Below the pieces are notes generated by a model, which was not told the DNA's origin, made no database searches, and saw only the letters and a list, made by a program, of their open reading frames with translations. The position numbers and the translations under genes are program-made. Below, piece by piece: positions 36,532 to 48,200 of a stretch of 64,000 nucleotides of DNA (positions within the stretch are counted from its first letter, which is position 1; each line of letters begins with the position of its first letter). Source of the DNA: Pseudisothecium myosuroides (taxonomy: Eukaryota; Streptophyta; Bryopsida; Hypnales; Lembophyllaceae); contig OX637295.1 in the NCBI GenBank assembly GCA_951799445.1, forward strand, positions 16,864,001 to 16,928,000, read 5' to 3'.

Positions 36532-36856
36532 CGGGCCACCAAATTTCTCGAATGAAATGGTTGATTTCGTTGGAGAAGCTACCAATGTCTCCCTCTGCCC
36601 TTCCCTCTGCCCAACCAAGCAAATGAGCCACTTGTCTTCTGAAAAGAAATAAAAAATTTTGAGGTCCAAGCGCTTCTGGCCAAACTACACCCTTGGGAAA
36701 GGGTAGTGAAACTAGGTAATCTTTGTCCAACAGACGCAACACTTTTGTTACCATGAGGTCACCTTGATTTTGTTCTTTTTACAACCACCGCTCTAGTTCG
36801 TGTTTGAATGACTCTCCATGCAAGCGCCTCCTCTCAAGTACTTGTTCGAAAACCAT
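36482..36856 (-). CDS. Unidentified coding-like segment upstream of and overlapping the transposase 5' exon
   Basis: On the minus strand an open frame from ATG 36856 reads MVFEQVLERRRLHGES..., meets TAA at 36781-36779 and continues in the same frame to 36482. The second part includes FRRQVAHLLGWAEGRAEGD and INHFIREIWWPDVEAEELH and ends close to the donor CAG|GTAAGT. The amino-acid composition looks protein-like and an acceptor-like TTTCTTTTCAG lies within it. I do not recognise the family. It may be an alternative 5' exon of the piggyBac gene or a relic of a neighbouring gene; the frame differs from the one used by the ATG at 36531. Confidence 0.3.
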
Positions 36857-37404
36857 GATGACCGCAAAAAATACGAGAAGAGAAGAAACCCTCTGTCGCT
36901 CAATAGCTCGCACTCACAACAATCTTCCGCCTTTGTGCAACGGCATTCACTAGACACTCTAAAAACAACTTATAACGGCAACATGAAAAGTTGAACCGCC
37001 TATCTAAGGCTGGTCTAAAAAAAACTCTGCGTGAAACCGCTCTGTGAACGGAGCTTCGAATAACTACGACAAGCACTCTCCCTCAAGCAGCGTTGGAAAA
37101 GAAGCGCCTCCTCTTCCGCACAAGCTGATGAAGATCGCTCTCCGTGTAGTGATCACGATTTGAATGAACCAGTTCCATGCCTCTTGTGACGAGTGAAAAA
37201 ATGAGACAATTTTCAAAAAGAGCTGTTGATTCAAACTCCCGTAATTCTTGTTATTCTCTAGACAGCATGCCCCTCGGGCTTGATATGTCCTTTAGTTCAA
37301 GAAGTGCAATGCTAGAGCTCGAAAGAAGCATTAAGATCCAAGAGATGTGTTGTTAAGACTAAGGACTACCTCAGCCTTGACTCCTACATGTAATACCAAC
37401 AAGA

Positions 37405-37500
37405 GGTTCTTCCAAAAGCTTCTGCTACTTGGAAAGCTTCTTAAGAAGCTTTCTCGAACTACAAGCTTCTCAAAGAAGGTTCTAAGCTTAAAGTTATTTG
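37405..37500. promoter_or_regulatory. Cluster of AAGCTTC/GAAGCTT and heat-shock-element-like motifs
   Basis: A perfect 22-base palindrome centred between 37442 and 37443 (GAAAGCTTCTT and its complement) is surrounded by TTCTCGAAC, AAGCTTCTC and AGAAGGTTC. TTCNNGAA repeats are the heat shock element pattern. No adjacent gene is recognised, so function is unknown. Confidence 0.35.
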
Positions 37501-37845
37501 ATATGTATTGTTGTTTAAGTTTTTCTCCTTGTAAAGGCTGTAGCATGCAATTGTGGGCTTCAGGTACTTGGTGTAATGTCACTAACATTACTTTTGGATT
37601 TTGTTTTTGGGATGGGCACAAGTGAGGCCCCCAATCCTCTTAGAGTTTTTGGATGCAAGATGGATACTCTGACCTTCAAAAATTTATGCTTTATGGACTC
37701 AAATGTCTTGAAAAATTATTTTTGTAAAATCTTATCCTATACATGGATATTTTTTTGGTGGTTATTGAGTATTGTCTATTCTTGTCTATTTTTCCATGAC
37801 ACTTTTGTGATTGGATATGTGACATGCTTAAAATCATGAATACTT

Positions 37846-38115
37846 CACTATAAAAAAAAACCGTTTTAGGTGACAAGCCTTAATTTTTTATGACGGATTT
37901 TAGGTGATGTCAATGTTGACAATCCAAAAATTTTATGTCAACAAAAATGTACAACCTAACATCAATATTGACAATCCAATGTTTTTATGTCAACATTGAT
38001 GTCATGTTGGACATTTTTGTTGACAAAATTTTTTTGGGTTGTTAACATTGACATCACCTAAAATCCGTCATAAAAAATTAGGGCTCGTCACCTAAAACAA
38101 GGGTTTCTTATAGTG
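37846..38115. mobile_element. 270-bp CACTA-type foldback MITE, family 2, copy 2
   Basis: This copy starts CACTATAAAAAAAAACC and ends GGGTTTCTTATAGTG, flanked by CTT (37843-37845 and 38116-38118). The interior matches the element at 27567-27833 almost throughout, including the GACGGATTTTAGGTGATG arms. The left end has lost the GAAACCC run to an A-tract. Confidence 0.88.
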
Positions 38116-38119
38116 CTTT

Positions 38120-40706
38120 AGTATTTACACTTACAGATTCATTTTTATAAAGGATTGTTTTTGAATGCTAGCTATTGGGCTTGAATTATATATAAAAACT
38201 TGTAATGATGGGATTAAAAACTATCTATGTTATGAGAAAAAAACAGCCACAATGATGATTTAGATCTACACACGATACTAAAATGGTTCTTGTAACTGAA
38301 TCTATTTAGCCTTGGAAATAGTTAGAAAAGTACCCAAGTAACTAGGATGTTCCAAGGAAAGCTATTTTTTTTCCTAGATTTATAATTCAAGCTTTAAAAC
38401 AAAATAAATGCTTGAAAATTTATCTACAATACCTACGCGCTATCTTGAACATGTATTGTTTTAGAATCTACTACACAAAAATCCGACTATATAGACTTAT
38501 GCATATGCCTTACCAAAACAACTATAATAGATATAACTCTCCTATGATATTTGGCAATTTCATATCTGCTCAATTTAAACTACAGATGGAAGGGGATAAT
38601 CAATCAAATGACACTATTTTGGGAATCTAAATGTCATCTATAGACCATTGATATTCTACTTCACGTGCTTTTGCACCTAATGTTAGGATTGTTTAGGAGT
38701 TGAAAAAAAAGGCAATTAAACAACACATACTTTTGTGGTAATCAGCCTATTTGGTCGGTGGCCCCACCCGCACGTCGGATGGTTTAATTGGAGAAGACTT
38801 ATAAGACCGATTTGTTTGCAATTGGGGGTTTACATTCAAGTGCAAGAACGCCGTTCGCGTGGGAAAGTAACAAACTTTTTAAGGACTTCACACTTTTCTC
38901 GGGAGGTCTTACAACAGTGTTAGGCTCCTCTTGTTGCTTGTATCATTCATCAAAAGAGTTGGTGGCAGGGTAATTGCAAGAAACACTTGTCCTATTTCTT
39001 ATCCCCTTGCCCTTGGAAATTGGCTTTTTGCTCATAACTTTTGCACTATCTGTCCATTTGGCATGAAATTTAAAATGAAGGTAGATGTGGTAGTTTCAGA
39101 CATTGAATAATTTTTTCAAATTTTTTGAAATTAGTTTACTATTTTTAACCTGTCCCCAATTGGGTGTCTACCTTGGCCATTTTGGTGTTTTTTAGTCCTA
39201 TTTTTGACCCAAAAATGAAAATTTGAAGCCACAAATTGGACATATTGGAGATCCACTAACATTACAAGGATTGACCAAAGCTTTTTTGAAATTAGAAATA
39301 TGTCGGTTGCACAGATGGGGTCAAAGTGACCTTCCTTTGCGCGAAGCCTGCGAAGAGGAAAAAATGTTCCTTCATGAATTTTTTTGGTGCAATGCAAGCG
39401 CAATCTTCTCTAGCAAAGTGGATTTTTTTTTGAATTTTTTTTGAATTTTTTTTGAACTACTAAAAATAAAAAACTCCACAGACCCTTTTTCTGCTATTTT
39501 CTATGCCTAGTGGCTTCTGCAGTACTTCGTAATAGTCTGTAGTATTGTATAATACAACATAGTACTAAATCAACGGTTTAGATCTGCAGGTGCCTTGAAT
39601 CGACGGCTCAAATTTAACAGGGCGCTACTAACACATAGTATTGGTAGTATTGCATAGTACTACCAGTCTTATGGCCAAAAAACGTGAAGTGTTTCTTGCA
39701 ACTACCTGGTAGAGCTGTTGTCGGAATGGGAGAAGTCGCACTACGGTTGTGTTGACAAGAGTGACATCTTTGGTGTCTGTGATTGGAGTCTCTGTAGCAT
39801 TTATGGTATATCTATTGAGAGAAACGACAAAGGTAATGCAAGTGGGTCAGGAGTGCTACGTTTTTTTGACGGAGATTCTCGCAAGTGAGTAGAGGGCAAT
39901 GGAGTGTTGCTTGTGGGTGGTGTCTGCAGTTGACCTGCACCACAAAGACCACAATCAGTCTCGAAGAGTATGCCATATCTGGGTATCCAGTGCAGCATTG
40001 GACAAATACTACTGGCTACGCACTAAATTTATGGAGGTTCCATTTCAATGAAGAGCAAAAATGACAAGGAACTTATTTGTATTGGGAGCGACCTTCGCTG
40101 AAGACGGTGTGCCATACAATCTACTCTGTTGGCGGTTCTCCATGTTGGTAGTCTGCAACAACGCACAATTCAACAACATCAATTTCAACAATTACTGAAC
40201 CCCTCATGCATACAAACACAGTGATGGAAATTAACTCTGCAATTGCTTCTTCAACGGACAAGTCCTGATTTGATTTTCAAAGTCGTTGATCTACACAACT
40301 AGAGCTCACTTCTCAAAATTGGATGACTGCAGACAACTCTACTACCGTGCCAATTTCTACTTTTTGTCTGCCACTATAATTCATTTTTGCAGTCACCACC
40401 GCGAGACTCTATGCTCTGCAAGGTATGACCGCCTTCCCCTGCAAATGATTACGGACACTAATTAAATACCGTCTTAGCGTAATGGCCCTCTCCACCCTCC
40501 TAACTACAAACGCTGCTATTTCTCTGAGATCTATGTTTTTGCTAGATATTGGTCCCACTTTTATTCTGCCAACTACCACTTCGCTTAAATAATTGAGGTC
40601 TCTTTTTCGTAACTGAGCACTATTGTTTGCATGTGATGGGACCCCTTCCACGTTGATTTGGCTTTTACAAATCACATGTGGTGTGAAATCTCACTCCCAC
40701 TAAGTC
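38120..40706. other. Intergenic, no supported gene
   Basis: Around 39480-39690 TAGTATTG and ATAGTACT recur several times. Frames of 60-90 codons overlap on both strands without motifs. Confidence 0.55.
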
Positions 40707-41115
40707 TTAATTCCTAAAGGGCCAAGCCATTTTTTGGCTCCGAAATCACTAAAAACAGCCCTTTTCTGCTGCATTCTTTGCCAAAATTTTGAAAACAAAT
40801 TTTCTGAAAAATGTAACCATTGGATCTTAAAGTTAACATGTATGAGAACATGTGGTAAAAATTTCGTGAGGTTTCACCGTATGGATTGAGAGATATTGGC
40901 ATTCAAAGTCAAATTTTTCCCCCCCACTGTGCCCCATGCACTAGTAGAAAATTCAGTTTTTCTGTTGTTTTGGTCGCATTGTTTCGGAAAAAATTTGATA
41001 GAAATCTGTTGAAATTTATAGGCCACAATTTCAGATGCCTTTGACCACCTTGAGTTGAATTTTTTTGCACTATACACCATAGGGTTAAATTTTTTTCTTA
41101 TAGGTAATGAAGTTA
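40707..41115 (-). mobile_element. Truncated piggyBac-type MITE, reverse orientation, with nested CACTA half-MITE
   Basis: TTAATTCCTAAAGGGCCAAG at 40707 is the reverse complement of the right end of the 16665 copy, followed collinearly by TTTTGGCTCCGAAATCACT, TTCTGCTGC, TGGATTGAGAGATATTGGCATT, TTTCAGATGCCTTTGACC and CACCATAGGGTTAAATT. It breaks off near 41115 without a second end. Confidence 0.75.
40939..41016. mobile_element. Half copy of the CACTA foldback MITE inserted in a piggyBac MITE
   Basis: CACTAGTAGAAAATTCAG at 40939 continues with the same arm as the element at 42712 (TTGTTTTGGTCGCATTGT, then AAATTTGATAGAAATCTGTTGAAAT) and stops at the centre of the palindrome. The second arm is missing, so the copy has lost one side. 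It interrupts the piggyBac MITE remnant at 40707-41115. Confidence 0.8.
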
Positions 41116-41908
41116 GGCATATGCATACCAATTTCTAGATGAATCTAACATACACTCAAACTTTCCTTACTCCATGGAAATGGTGGAAGTAGTTTTTAAC
41201 TACATGCACATAAAGAAGCTCAAGTGCCAAATGCCAATTAATTAAACATGCTCACGAAGTACAATAAATTGTATTTGATTGGTTCAAATTGGTTGTTCAA
41301 CTAATAAAATTAGTGATGTATGACATAATCAGCTCCATTAATGGTTTGTGTAGTAGACTTTATGCGCATAAGGGGTATGCAAATATAGAACTACAGTTAA
41401 TTATGCAAGTAAGGAATTTGCATTATGAGAGGTTTCACTGTACCTAACACATGGAAAAAATCTTGTAATGCCACAATGTCCGAAGAATTGGCAATACACT
41501 AGGCCATCTTTGAATCATTTTTTCCATCACATAATTATAGATATTGGAAATCTGAACGGAGGGTAGAAATATATACTTATACTTGACAAATAGGAAAAAA
41601 AAAGTAAAAAAAATAAAAAATTTCAGGTTTTTATGAGCGACTGAAGTCTGCAGCAGCCACGATACAAACTTTTGGATTGGGCGGCTTTTGTAGAAAGGGA
41701 CCCTAGATGTTCCTAGTGAGTTTCCAGTGAGTTCCCATGATGTTCTAGTGCAAGGAAACTTATCTCCACTATTTCCAATCAAGTAGTTCTCTCCCTTTTG
41801 CTAATCATGGCATATGACTTTGCTAATGAAGAGACATTGGCCTCTAATTGTGGTAGATGAAATGAACACATGACCATGGCCTTGTGGCTTTTGCAGGTGG
41901 TTTGGCTC

Positions 41909-42247
41909 TTATAAACAAGTGTTGTTTCTATAAACAAAAGGTAGTGTTTTTCCAAACTGGAGGTAGGGCTCCTCATAATATACCATAGAAATACAGAAGG
42001 TTAGTGGCAATTGTAAATGCTTGAAGAAAATGAGAGATTTGAGGTAGCTGTAACCTTGTAGAACACCCGATGCTTGGGCCATGAATTCCTCATACTCTAT
42101 CCCATGGCTCCAAAGATAGCTAGTGAGAAAGTGGTACTGATCGAAGTCCAGATGACGCCCCATCATAAATCTTGCTACGAGGAAGTGGCACCAGTTGCAC
42201 ACATCCAAAAGAAACGGGTCTAAGCGGTTTAAATCAAAGGTATCCAC
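41909..42247 (-). CDS. Unidentified open frame, 112 codons
   Basis: The frame reads DTFDLNRLDPFLLDVCNWCH, FLVARFMMGRHLDFDQYHFL, TSYLWSHGIEYEEFMAQASG and then degrades. The first 70 residues look like real protein; the family is not recognised. It lies 300 bases beyond the end of the piggyBac pseudogene and on the same strand, so it may be a separate captured gene fragment. Confidence 0.35.
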   Translation of the reverse strand: MDTFDLNRLDPFLLDVCNWCHFLVARFMMGRHLDFDQYHFLTSYLWSHGIEYEEFMAQASGVLQGYSYLKSLIFFKHLQLPLTFCISMVYYEEPYLQFGKTLPFVYRNNTCL

Positions 42248-42560
42248 GCTTGCACTTCCGACAGGGTCCCCGTGAGGTATGATCGAAATCGTAAATTGTG
42301 TTCACTTTGTTCAATTCCACGAGCAATTGTGTCAAGTTCCAGAAAAAATCAACATTCTACTCTCATAGTGACACTGGAATTTTTATACGACATTTACGTA
42401 AAAGACATTCAAAATTCATAGTTTTTCCATGGGAAGAGCAAATAATGCATAACAAAAAACTACTTGAAGGCCCTTCCTTTCCCCCAAAATTTAGAATGTT
42501 GCTAACATCTTCCACTAACATAATAAAAATGCCAAAATGACTAGAAATGTAGAGTTTTTA

Positions 42561-43985
42561 CTCACATCATCTATGGCTTCATTGAGATTATTGTGGTATC
42601 ACTGGAAGTAGCCTTTTTGAAAGCACATGAATTTGTCGTTACAAGTCGGGCAATAGGTCTTCAGTCTAATCAAAGGCGTGGACCATTTATTGCAAACAAC
42701 ACATGCCCTACCACTAGTAGAAAATTCAGTATTTTTGTTGTTTTGGTCGCATTGTCTCGGACAAAATTTGACAGAAATCTGTTGAAATCAACAGATTTCT
42801 GTCAAATTTTGTCCAAAACAACGCGATTAAAACAACATAAAAACTGAATTTTCTACTAGTGTACGAAAATTATTGAACACCGAATAGCAAATTCGTGTAC
42901 GCCGGGGCATGTCATTGCATTCAAGACGTCTTTTCCTCAACCAATTGTTTGTGGAGCACTTTGCATAATTGAGTTCGGAATTGAAGATGAGTCATTGGAG
43001 GTCGCAGTGGCCTTTTTTGCTTGCACTAGTCCACATAAATAATGTACATGTTGACCACGCTTGTGTTAATAAGGAAAAAGAACACGCAGTGCCACCATTT
43101 ATATGAATGAGTTTGACATGTGTACGATGCATGAAGCTGATTTGCAACATCAACCCCCCTCATGTATGTTGTATATTCTACATGCACTCGTGACGTCTAA
43201 ATTTGTTCGCGAATAGAGCCACTTTGTCTGGGGACGAACACGACTAGAAATTCCCTATGAAATTGGACTGGCATTGCATGTGTAGAAATGATGAGAACGG
43301 GTTTTTTATCTTTCCACACAATTCCATACATCTGGCGGGACTCGTGCATCCGCCACTCCAAAATGCTCTGGTCCTCCCTATTGAATGCTTTTGTATTCTT
43401 CAAAACATTTGGAAGTCCGACCCGATTGTAGCGAATTGTTTTCGTGGCATATGTCCCTTTGTCTAATAGCTCCTTGAACAAAGAAATGCTGAAAAAGAAA
43501 TTATTTGTTGTTATAACATGGCCCTTGCCTTCAATTGGTGACACCAATCAATGCACTACATCATGAGCCAAGCATGGTGCCCCACGAGCTGCTGGACATG
43601 GTACATATAGACTTCCATCTACAATGGGGTCTTTACCGCAATATAGTTCAAAATTGAAGACATATTTTGATTTTGCATCGACAAGACAACAAACTTTCAG
43701 ACTCCATTTTTGCAGTTTTCGAGGCATGTACTGTCGTGCTAGACAGTACGTGCCCTTATATCAGATCATCATCTTGTCCACTATTGCAAATTGCCCCACT
43801 TTCTGTGCACTCTTGCAACTGTTCTGAATTGCAGTCAATAACCATCAGATTTGACCTATCTTGTTGTATCCTAGTCTATTTTTATTGCTCTCATACTCTA
43901 GAAGATTTGTCACATGAAAGCACTTTGTCAAACGATTATAACAATTCCGCGACATTAGAGTGCTGATGGTATATTAATTACTTAA
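42561..43985 (-). pseudogene. Second piggyBac-superfamily transposase, pseudogene split by a CACTA MITE
   Basis: Reading one main minus-strand frame gives successive piggyBac blocks: STLMSRNCYNRLTKCFHVTN; VDKMMI(stop)YKGTYCLARQYM; LVDAKSKYVFNFELYCGKD; GKGHVITTNNFFFSISLF; KGTYATKTIRYNRVGLP; YMRGVDVANQLHASYTCQ; then, beyond the MITE at 42712-42861, the cysteine-rich tail ACVVCNK...KTYCPTCNDKFMC. Several in-frame stops occur (for example after SGSIREQI) and the second catalytic aspartate is changed to asparagine (TTNNFF), so the gene is dead. It is clearly diverged from the copy at 31.8-36.5 kb, being a different lineage of the same superfamily. Confidence 0.85.
42712..42861. mobile_element. 150-bp CACTA-type foldback MITE inside the piggyBac pseudogene
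   Basis: The element starts CACTAGTAGAAAATTCAG and ends CTGAATTTTCTACTAGTG. It is almost a complete palindrome with its centre near 42788 (CTGTTGAAATCAACAG). It is flanked by the 3-bp duplication TAC (42709-42711 and 42862-42864). CACTA/TAGTG ends with a 3-bp duplication are diagnostic of the CACTA (En/Spm) superfamily. Confidence 0.9.
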
Positions 43986-44269
43986 ATGCATCAATTTTTT
44001 TTTGAAAATTCACACACAAATAACCAATTAGTAATATGATCATGACTAAATGCACAATAGTCATTTAATTCAAAATTTTGTTAATGTCAAATTCTCCACA
44101 TAATGTCAAACTTTGTAGCCCCTATTGAATTGGGTCCAATGTTTCTTATTTGAAACAATAGAACTCTCATGCCTTTCTAACATTGGAGAATATTTGGAGG
44201 GAGCCACAGGCATCAATAGGTTGAAATGGTCTGATCGACAAGAGTGATACATTGCCCAAATAAAAGAAG

Positions 44270-44720
44270 TTTGTTGGGTCCACAAATATACTTTATTCTA
44301 ACTCTAAATGCTAAAATCTTTCAACCACTATGGTGAAAATTTTCAAAGTAGTTTCCGCACATTTTCATACTACACTAATTTTCTCTTAATAGTGAGGGGA
44401 GAGGTTAGAATCCCTTGAAAAATTAGTATCACCACAAAGTTTTATTTTTATGAAAATTGATACAATACTCATCTTGCACAAATTCAAAATAGTGTGATTC
44501 TAGTAAATTAGTGCCACACGCACTATTACAACAAATCAGTGTAGTGGCTTGCTACACTTTTTTTTATATGAATCCAATTTTTTCCTCTGTATCATCACCC
44601 TTTGGTGTGAATGTAAGGTAGAAGCACCAATTTTCATTCATAGATCCATTGTTTGACTGTAGATTCTCCTTAAAGTGTCCCCTAAAGTACCTCGAAAACT
44701 GCCAATGCTCAATTGTCAGT
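44270..44720 (+). mobile_element. Decayed piggyBac-type MITE remnant
   Basis: CTAACTCTAAATGCTAAAATCTTTCAACC and GGTGAAAATTTTCAAAG resemble the conserved family block near the right end, and TCCCCTAAAGTACC at about 44680 resembles a terminus. No TTAA pair is visible. Confidence 0.3.
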
Positions 44721-44892
44721 GGTTGGTGCTTACTGATTTTTTTAGATTATTGTGTCAAAATCTAGGGAGCTTAGCTAGAGCGCGGTTTGCAATACACTAC
44801 AAATTTCTACTTTGAAAATTCACAAGAAATAGATGCCTTATCTAAAAACTCCCCTTTTTTTTTGGAAAATTCATGATTTTCAGTTGCCAATG

Positions 44893-44965
44893 TTGCAAAA
44901 ATATTTTTTCTGGCAAACAGTGCCTCCAACTATGCTGAATTTCTTAAACGGAGAGTTATTGCTGC
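44893..44965. repeat. Dispersed short repeat upstream of OST48 (partner at 9917-9985)
   Basis: TTGCAAAAATATTTTTTCTG and AGTGCCTCCAACTATGCTGA match the segment at 9917-9985. A repeat has therefore come to lie in the OST48 promoter region. Confidence 0.65.
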
Positions 44966-45200
44966 TCCCACCTGAGACCAGGGCACGCACGTCTACGAAT
45001 ACACATACACATGATCATATGAATACACATACATACGATCATACGAATACAAATACGTTTACGTCGTCGTCGTCGTCGTCGTCTCTCTTTCATCTTTGAG
45101 TCAGGGTTTGCATTTGCGCTGAGGCTGCGAGGGTTTTGCAGCACAAGCTTGGAGCTCAGTTTCACGTCCCCCGTCGCCCATTTTTCACAGAATCACAGCA
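44940..45200 (+). promoter_or_regulatory. Likely 5' UTR/core promoter region of OST48 with (GTC)7 and ATAC-rich repeats
   Basis: The 260 bases before the OST48 ATG become GC-richer than the flanks. They contain degenerate repeats of ATACACATACACATGATCAT-type units (about 44995-45060), then seven perfect GTC triplets at 45063-45083 followed by a CT run. This layout (simple repeat, pyrimidine tract, start codon about 120 bases later) suits a plant 5' leader. No clear TATA box was identified, and the transcription start cannot be placed from sequence alone. Confidence 0.45.
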
Positions 45201-48200
45201 ATGGCGTCTTCTACGGGCCGGCCTCTGTCACTTCTCGCCCTGCTCCTCCTCCTGCCGATCTTCTGCGCCGCCTTCAATCCCGACAGCCCTACCGACCGAC
45301 GCATCCTCGTGCTCGTGGACGACCTAGCGATCAAGACCTCGCACTCCCTCTACTTCCGCTCGCTAACAGGTAATCCGTGTTTCTCGTCTTACTTCGATTC
45401 CGTTTCCGGAACACTGCTTTGTCCGATCTGCCATTTCTTTGCGTCCCCGTGGAGTTGAAGTTTAGCTCATCGGGTCATCGTACTCGATGTGGAAATGTAA
45501 CTTAATTTTTTGGCTCACTTAAATGGTTGTTCACTTGTCACATTTTTCGAATTCTCAGGTAATCTGTGGTTTTGGATCGATTTCGGGAATTTGATTTGGA
45601 CTCTGAAGTTTAGGTCATCGGGTCATGGTAGCCGATGTTGGAACGTACCCTGGCTTAGAGATCGTTCCTTTGCGTCATCTGGTTACGTTTTTTTGAATTC
45701 ATTGGTAATCGTGTGGTTTTCGTCCTATTTCGATTCGGTTCGGGGAACACTGTTTTGTTCGATTTGCAATTCGATTTGTCCCGTGGATTTTGAAGTCCAT
45801 CGAGTTTTGGTACCTGCTGAGGAAATGTGACCAATTTTGGGCTGGCTTAGAGGTCGTTCACTCACGACATTAGGTGACATTTTTCGGATTCATTGTGTTG
45901 AATTCTGTGGCGTTCATTTGTGTGTGCTGACATGCTGACTGTGCCTCAGATCGATGGTTGTGTGGTGAGGACGATTGCGGAGCTGATAGTTTAATTATAT
46001 CACTTGCTTGCCAAGATTTTGGTTTTGTTATTGAGTGGTGGTATTTGTACTAGGATTTTGATCATTTAAGACATTTTGTTGGTAGATCTCAGTTTACAAT
46101 TCCCTGAGTTACAATTGTGAGGAATATATTTTGTGACCTTTTGGCTCACTGAGAACCTTGGGACGTTAGTTGTATTCATATCTGCATCATGGGTCTTTTG
46201 TAGGTTTGGACACATAGATTTGAGTTGGGAAAAATGCTGATGAAATTGAATAGACTTGTCTGTACAGTGGAAGCTGTATGTTCAGGCAACGGTGCGTAAT
46301 TACTGTGAGAACTGTGTGTTTGATTTTAGGCTGCAGTTCTCGTTTGAGGTGCTAGGAATGCTTCGTTTCTAGACTCACTTGGCAAGAGCTCGGATTATAA
46401 TGTGAAGTCACAAAGATCTAGGTTTCGGAAGGAGCATAGCCAAGTACTTACCTAGGAGAGTGTCTGATGGGAGGAGTGTTTGGGAGTAAAGAGATTTGCT
46501 TGCTAAATATTTCTGCTCGGATTGACCTCTTTGAAGCAGCCTCATAATGTGAGGGTTTATCTTTCATCTTTTTGAAGAGTAGAATTGGTATGAGTCAGTG
46601 TTATTTTTGCTGACTAGTGTTGGCTATCTGGTGCAGACAGGGGTTTTGAGCTCGACATCAAGTTGGCGGATGACCCTAACCTGGCACTCCAATCACATGG
46701 ATCTTACCATTACGATGCCCTCATCTTGTTTGCGCCCAAAGTTGAAAGTAAGTACATTCAAAACATGCATAGTTGTTGAAATAGCGTTGTGGAGTAGAAT
46801 ATGTGTCAATTTTTGAGCGTTGTTTCTGTTGATTGAAAATCGAGATGATGACTGTCTAGCTCCAAATGAATGTTAAGCTTTTCTATGGCATATGGAACAC
46901 CAGAGAGGTTGGTGAGGCCATCAGTCGAAGCAATGTAGGTTGAAGGTTGTCGTGTCATCACGGACTTTAGATGGATTTACATGCTAGTCGTATGCACACG
47001 TTGGGGCATGCATGTGGATTATTTAAGGAGCTCCTCGTGAAGCTGTGGAACGTAACATTGTGTTTAACGATTAGCTGTTGTCTCCTTTTCAGGTTTGGGT
47101 GGCAGTCTTGATGCCGCTGCAATTATGGACTTCGTGGACTCTGGTCACGATTTAATTCTAGCAGCCGACTCCACAACCTCAGAGGCTATTCGCGAAATTG
47201 CTACCGAATGTGGCGCTGATTTTGATGAGGTACTTTAGTGAAATTTAATTGCATTTTATGTTGATACTGAATAACGTTGTGAATCTCTTTACTGATAATC
47301 GTTGTGTGTTGCCATGTGCAGTTTCATAAGGCCGTTGTGATTGATCATATTAAGTACGCAGTTACCAAGCTTGGCTCTGATCACTCTCTTATTGCAGCTG
47401 ACAATCTGATCGACTCCCCTGTGATTCTAGGATCAGAAGGCATCAAGGTAGGTTTAAAAATATTTGACAGATGTAGACATGTCCTTACGCGCAGATAAGT
47501 TTGTCGGGGGTTCATTGCAGATGACTTCGATGTTTCTATCAAAGCCATCTGGATTGAAGAAAAGTTTGCATGTTATGATATTCTTTACTATTTAGAGTTT
47601 TATTCGAGCTATCTACTGCCGCTATTTTCTGGTTCATGTTGATGTAGCTTATTAGTTGCTTCATTGCTTACCTCCATCATCACATTTCTCCAACAAATGT
47701 GTTTCGCAGGAACCTATTCTGTTCCGTGGTCTTGGACACACTCTTAACCCAACAAGTGAACTGGTACACCTTTTTACCTGTTTATTTTTGCACAACCCAT
47801 ACCTGGCAATCCATTCCGATAGTTCATTAATGCGTAATTTGTGAATATGCTGTAGTGGAGTGCTTATTTATGTGGCTACCAAGTACTGTCGTCTGGATGT
47901 ATAGTGGTTGTAAAGCCTGATGTCCTGGTCAATAATCCTTGCCATTGTCCTGATTGTCCTTTACAAAGAGTCTGCCAACTCAAAATCAAAGCAATAACGA
48001 ATTGGAGTTTAAACTTGCACGTAGGACGCGATCAGCTTTTTGATAGGTTGTATGAAGGTTAGATGAGCTTCGTATTGCTTCTAATCATGTCAAGTAGCAC
48101 TGAGTTAGGTTTTCTTTGTCTGCATCAACCGGGGTTATTTGTATGATTTTTTGGTCTCTAGTGGTGATATACACATTTTAGAGCTATATTCTAATGTTCA

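Noticed and set aside
38200..38230. GGGATTAA as the far end of the autonomous piggyBac element
   Set aside because: The bases before it do not match the terminus at 31330, so the pairing is not supported.
39410..39460. GAATTTTTTTT tandem run as a functional tract
   Set aside because: Simple-sequence slippage of a T-run; nothing else around it.
45201..45458. 85-codon reading of OST48 exon 1 as a separate gene
   Set aside because: The frame continues past a good splice donor at 45370 into intron sequence; residues after position 57 do not belong to the family.
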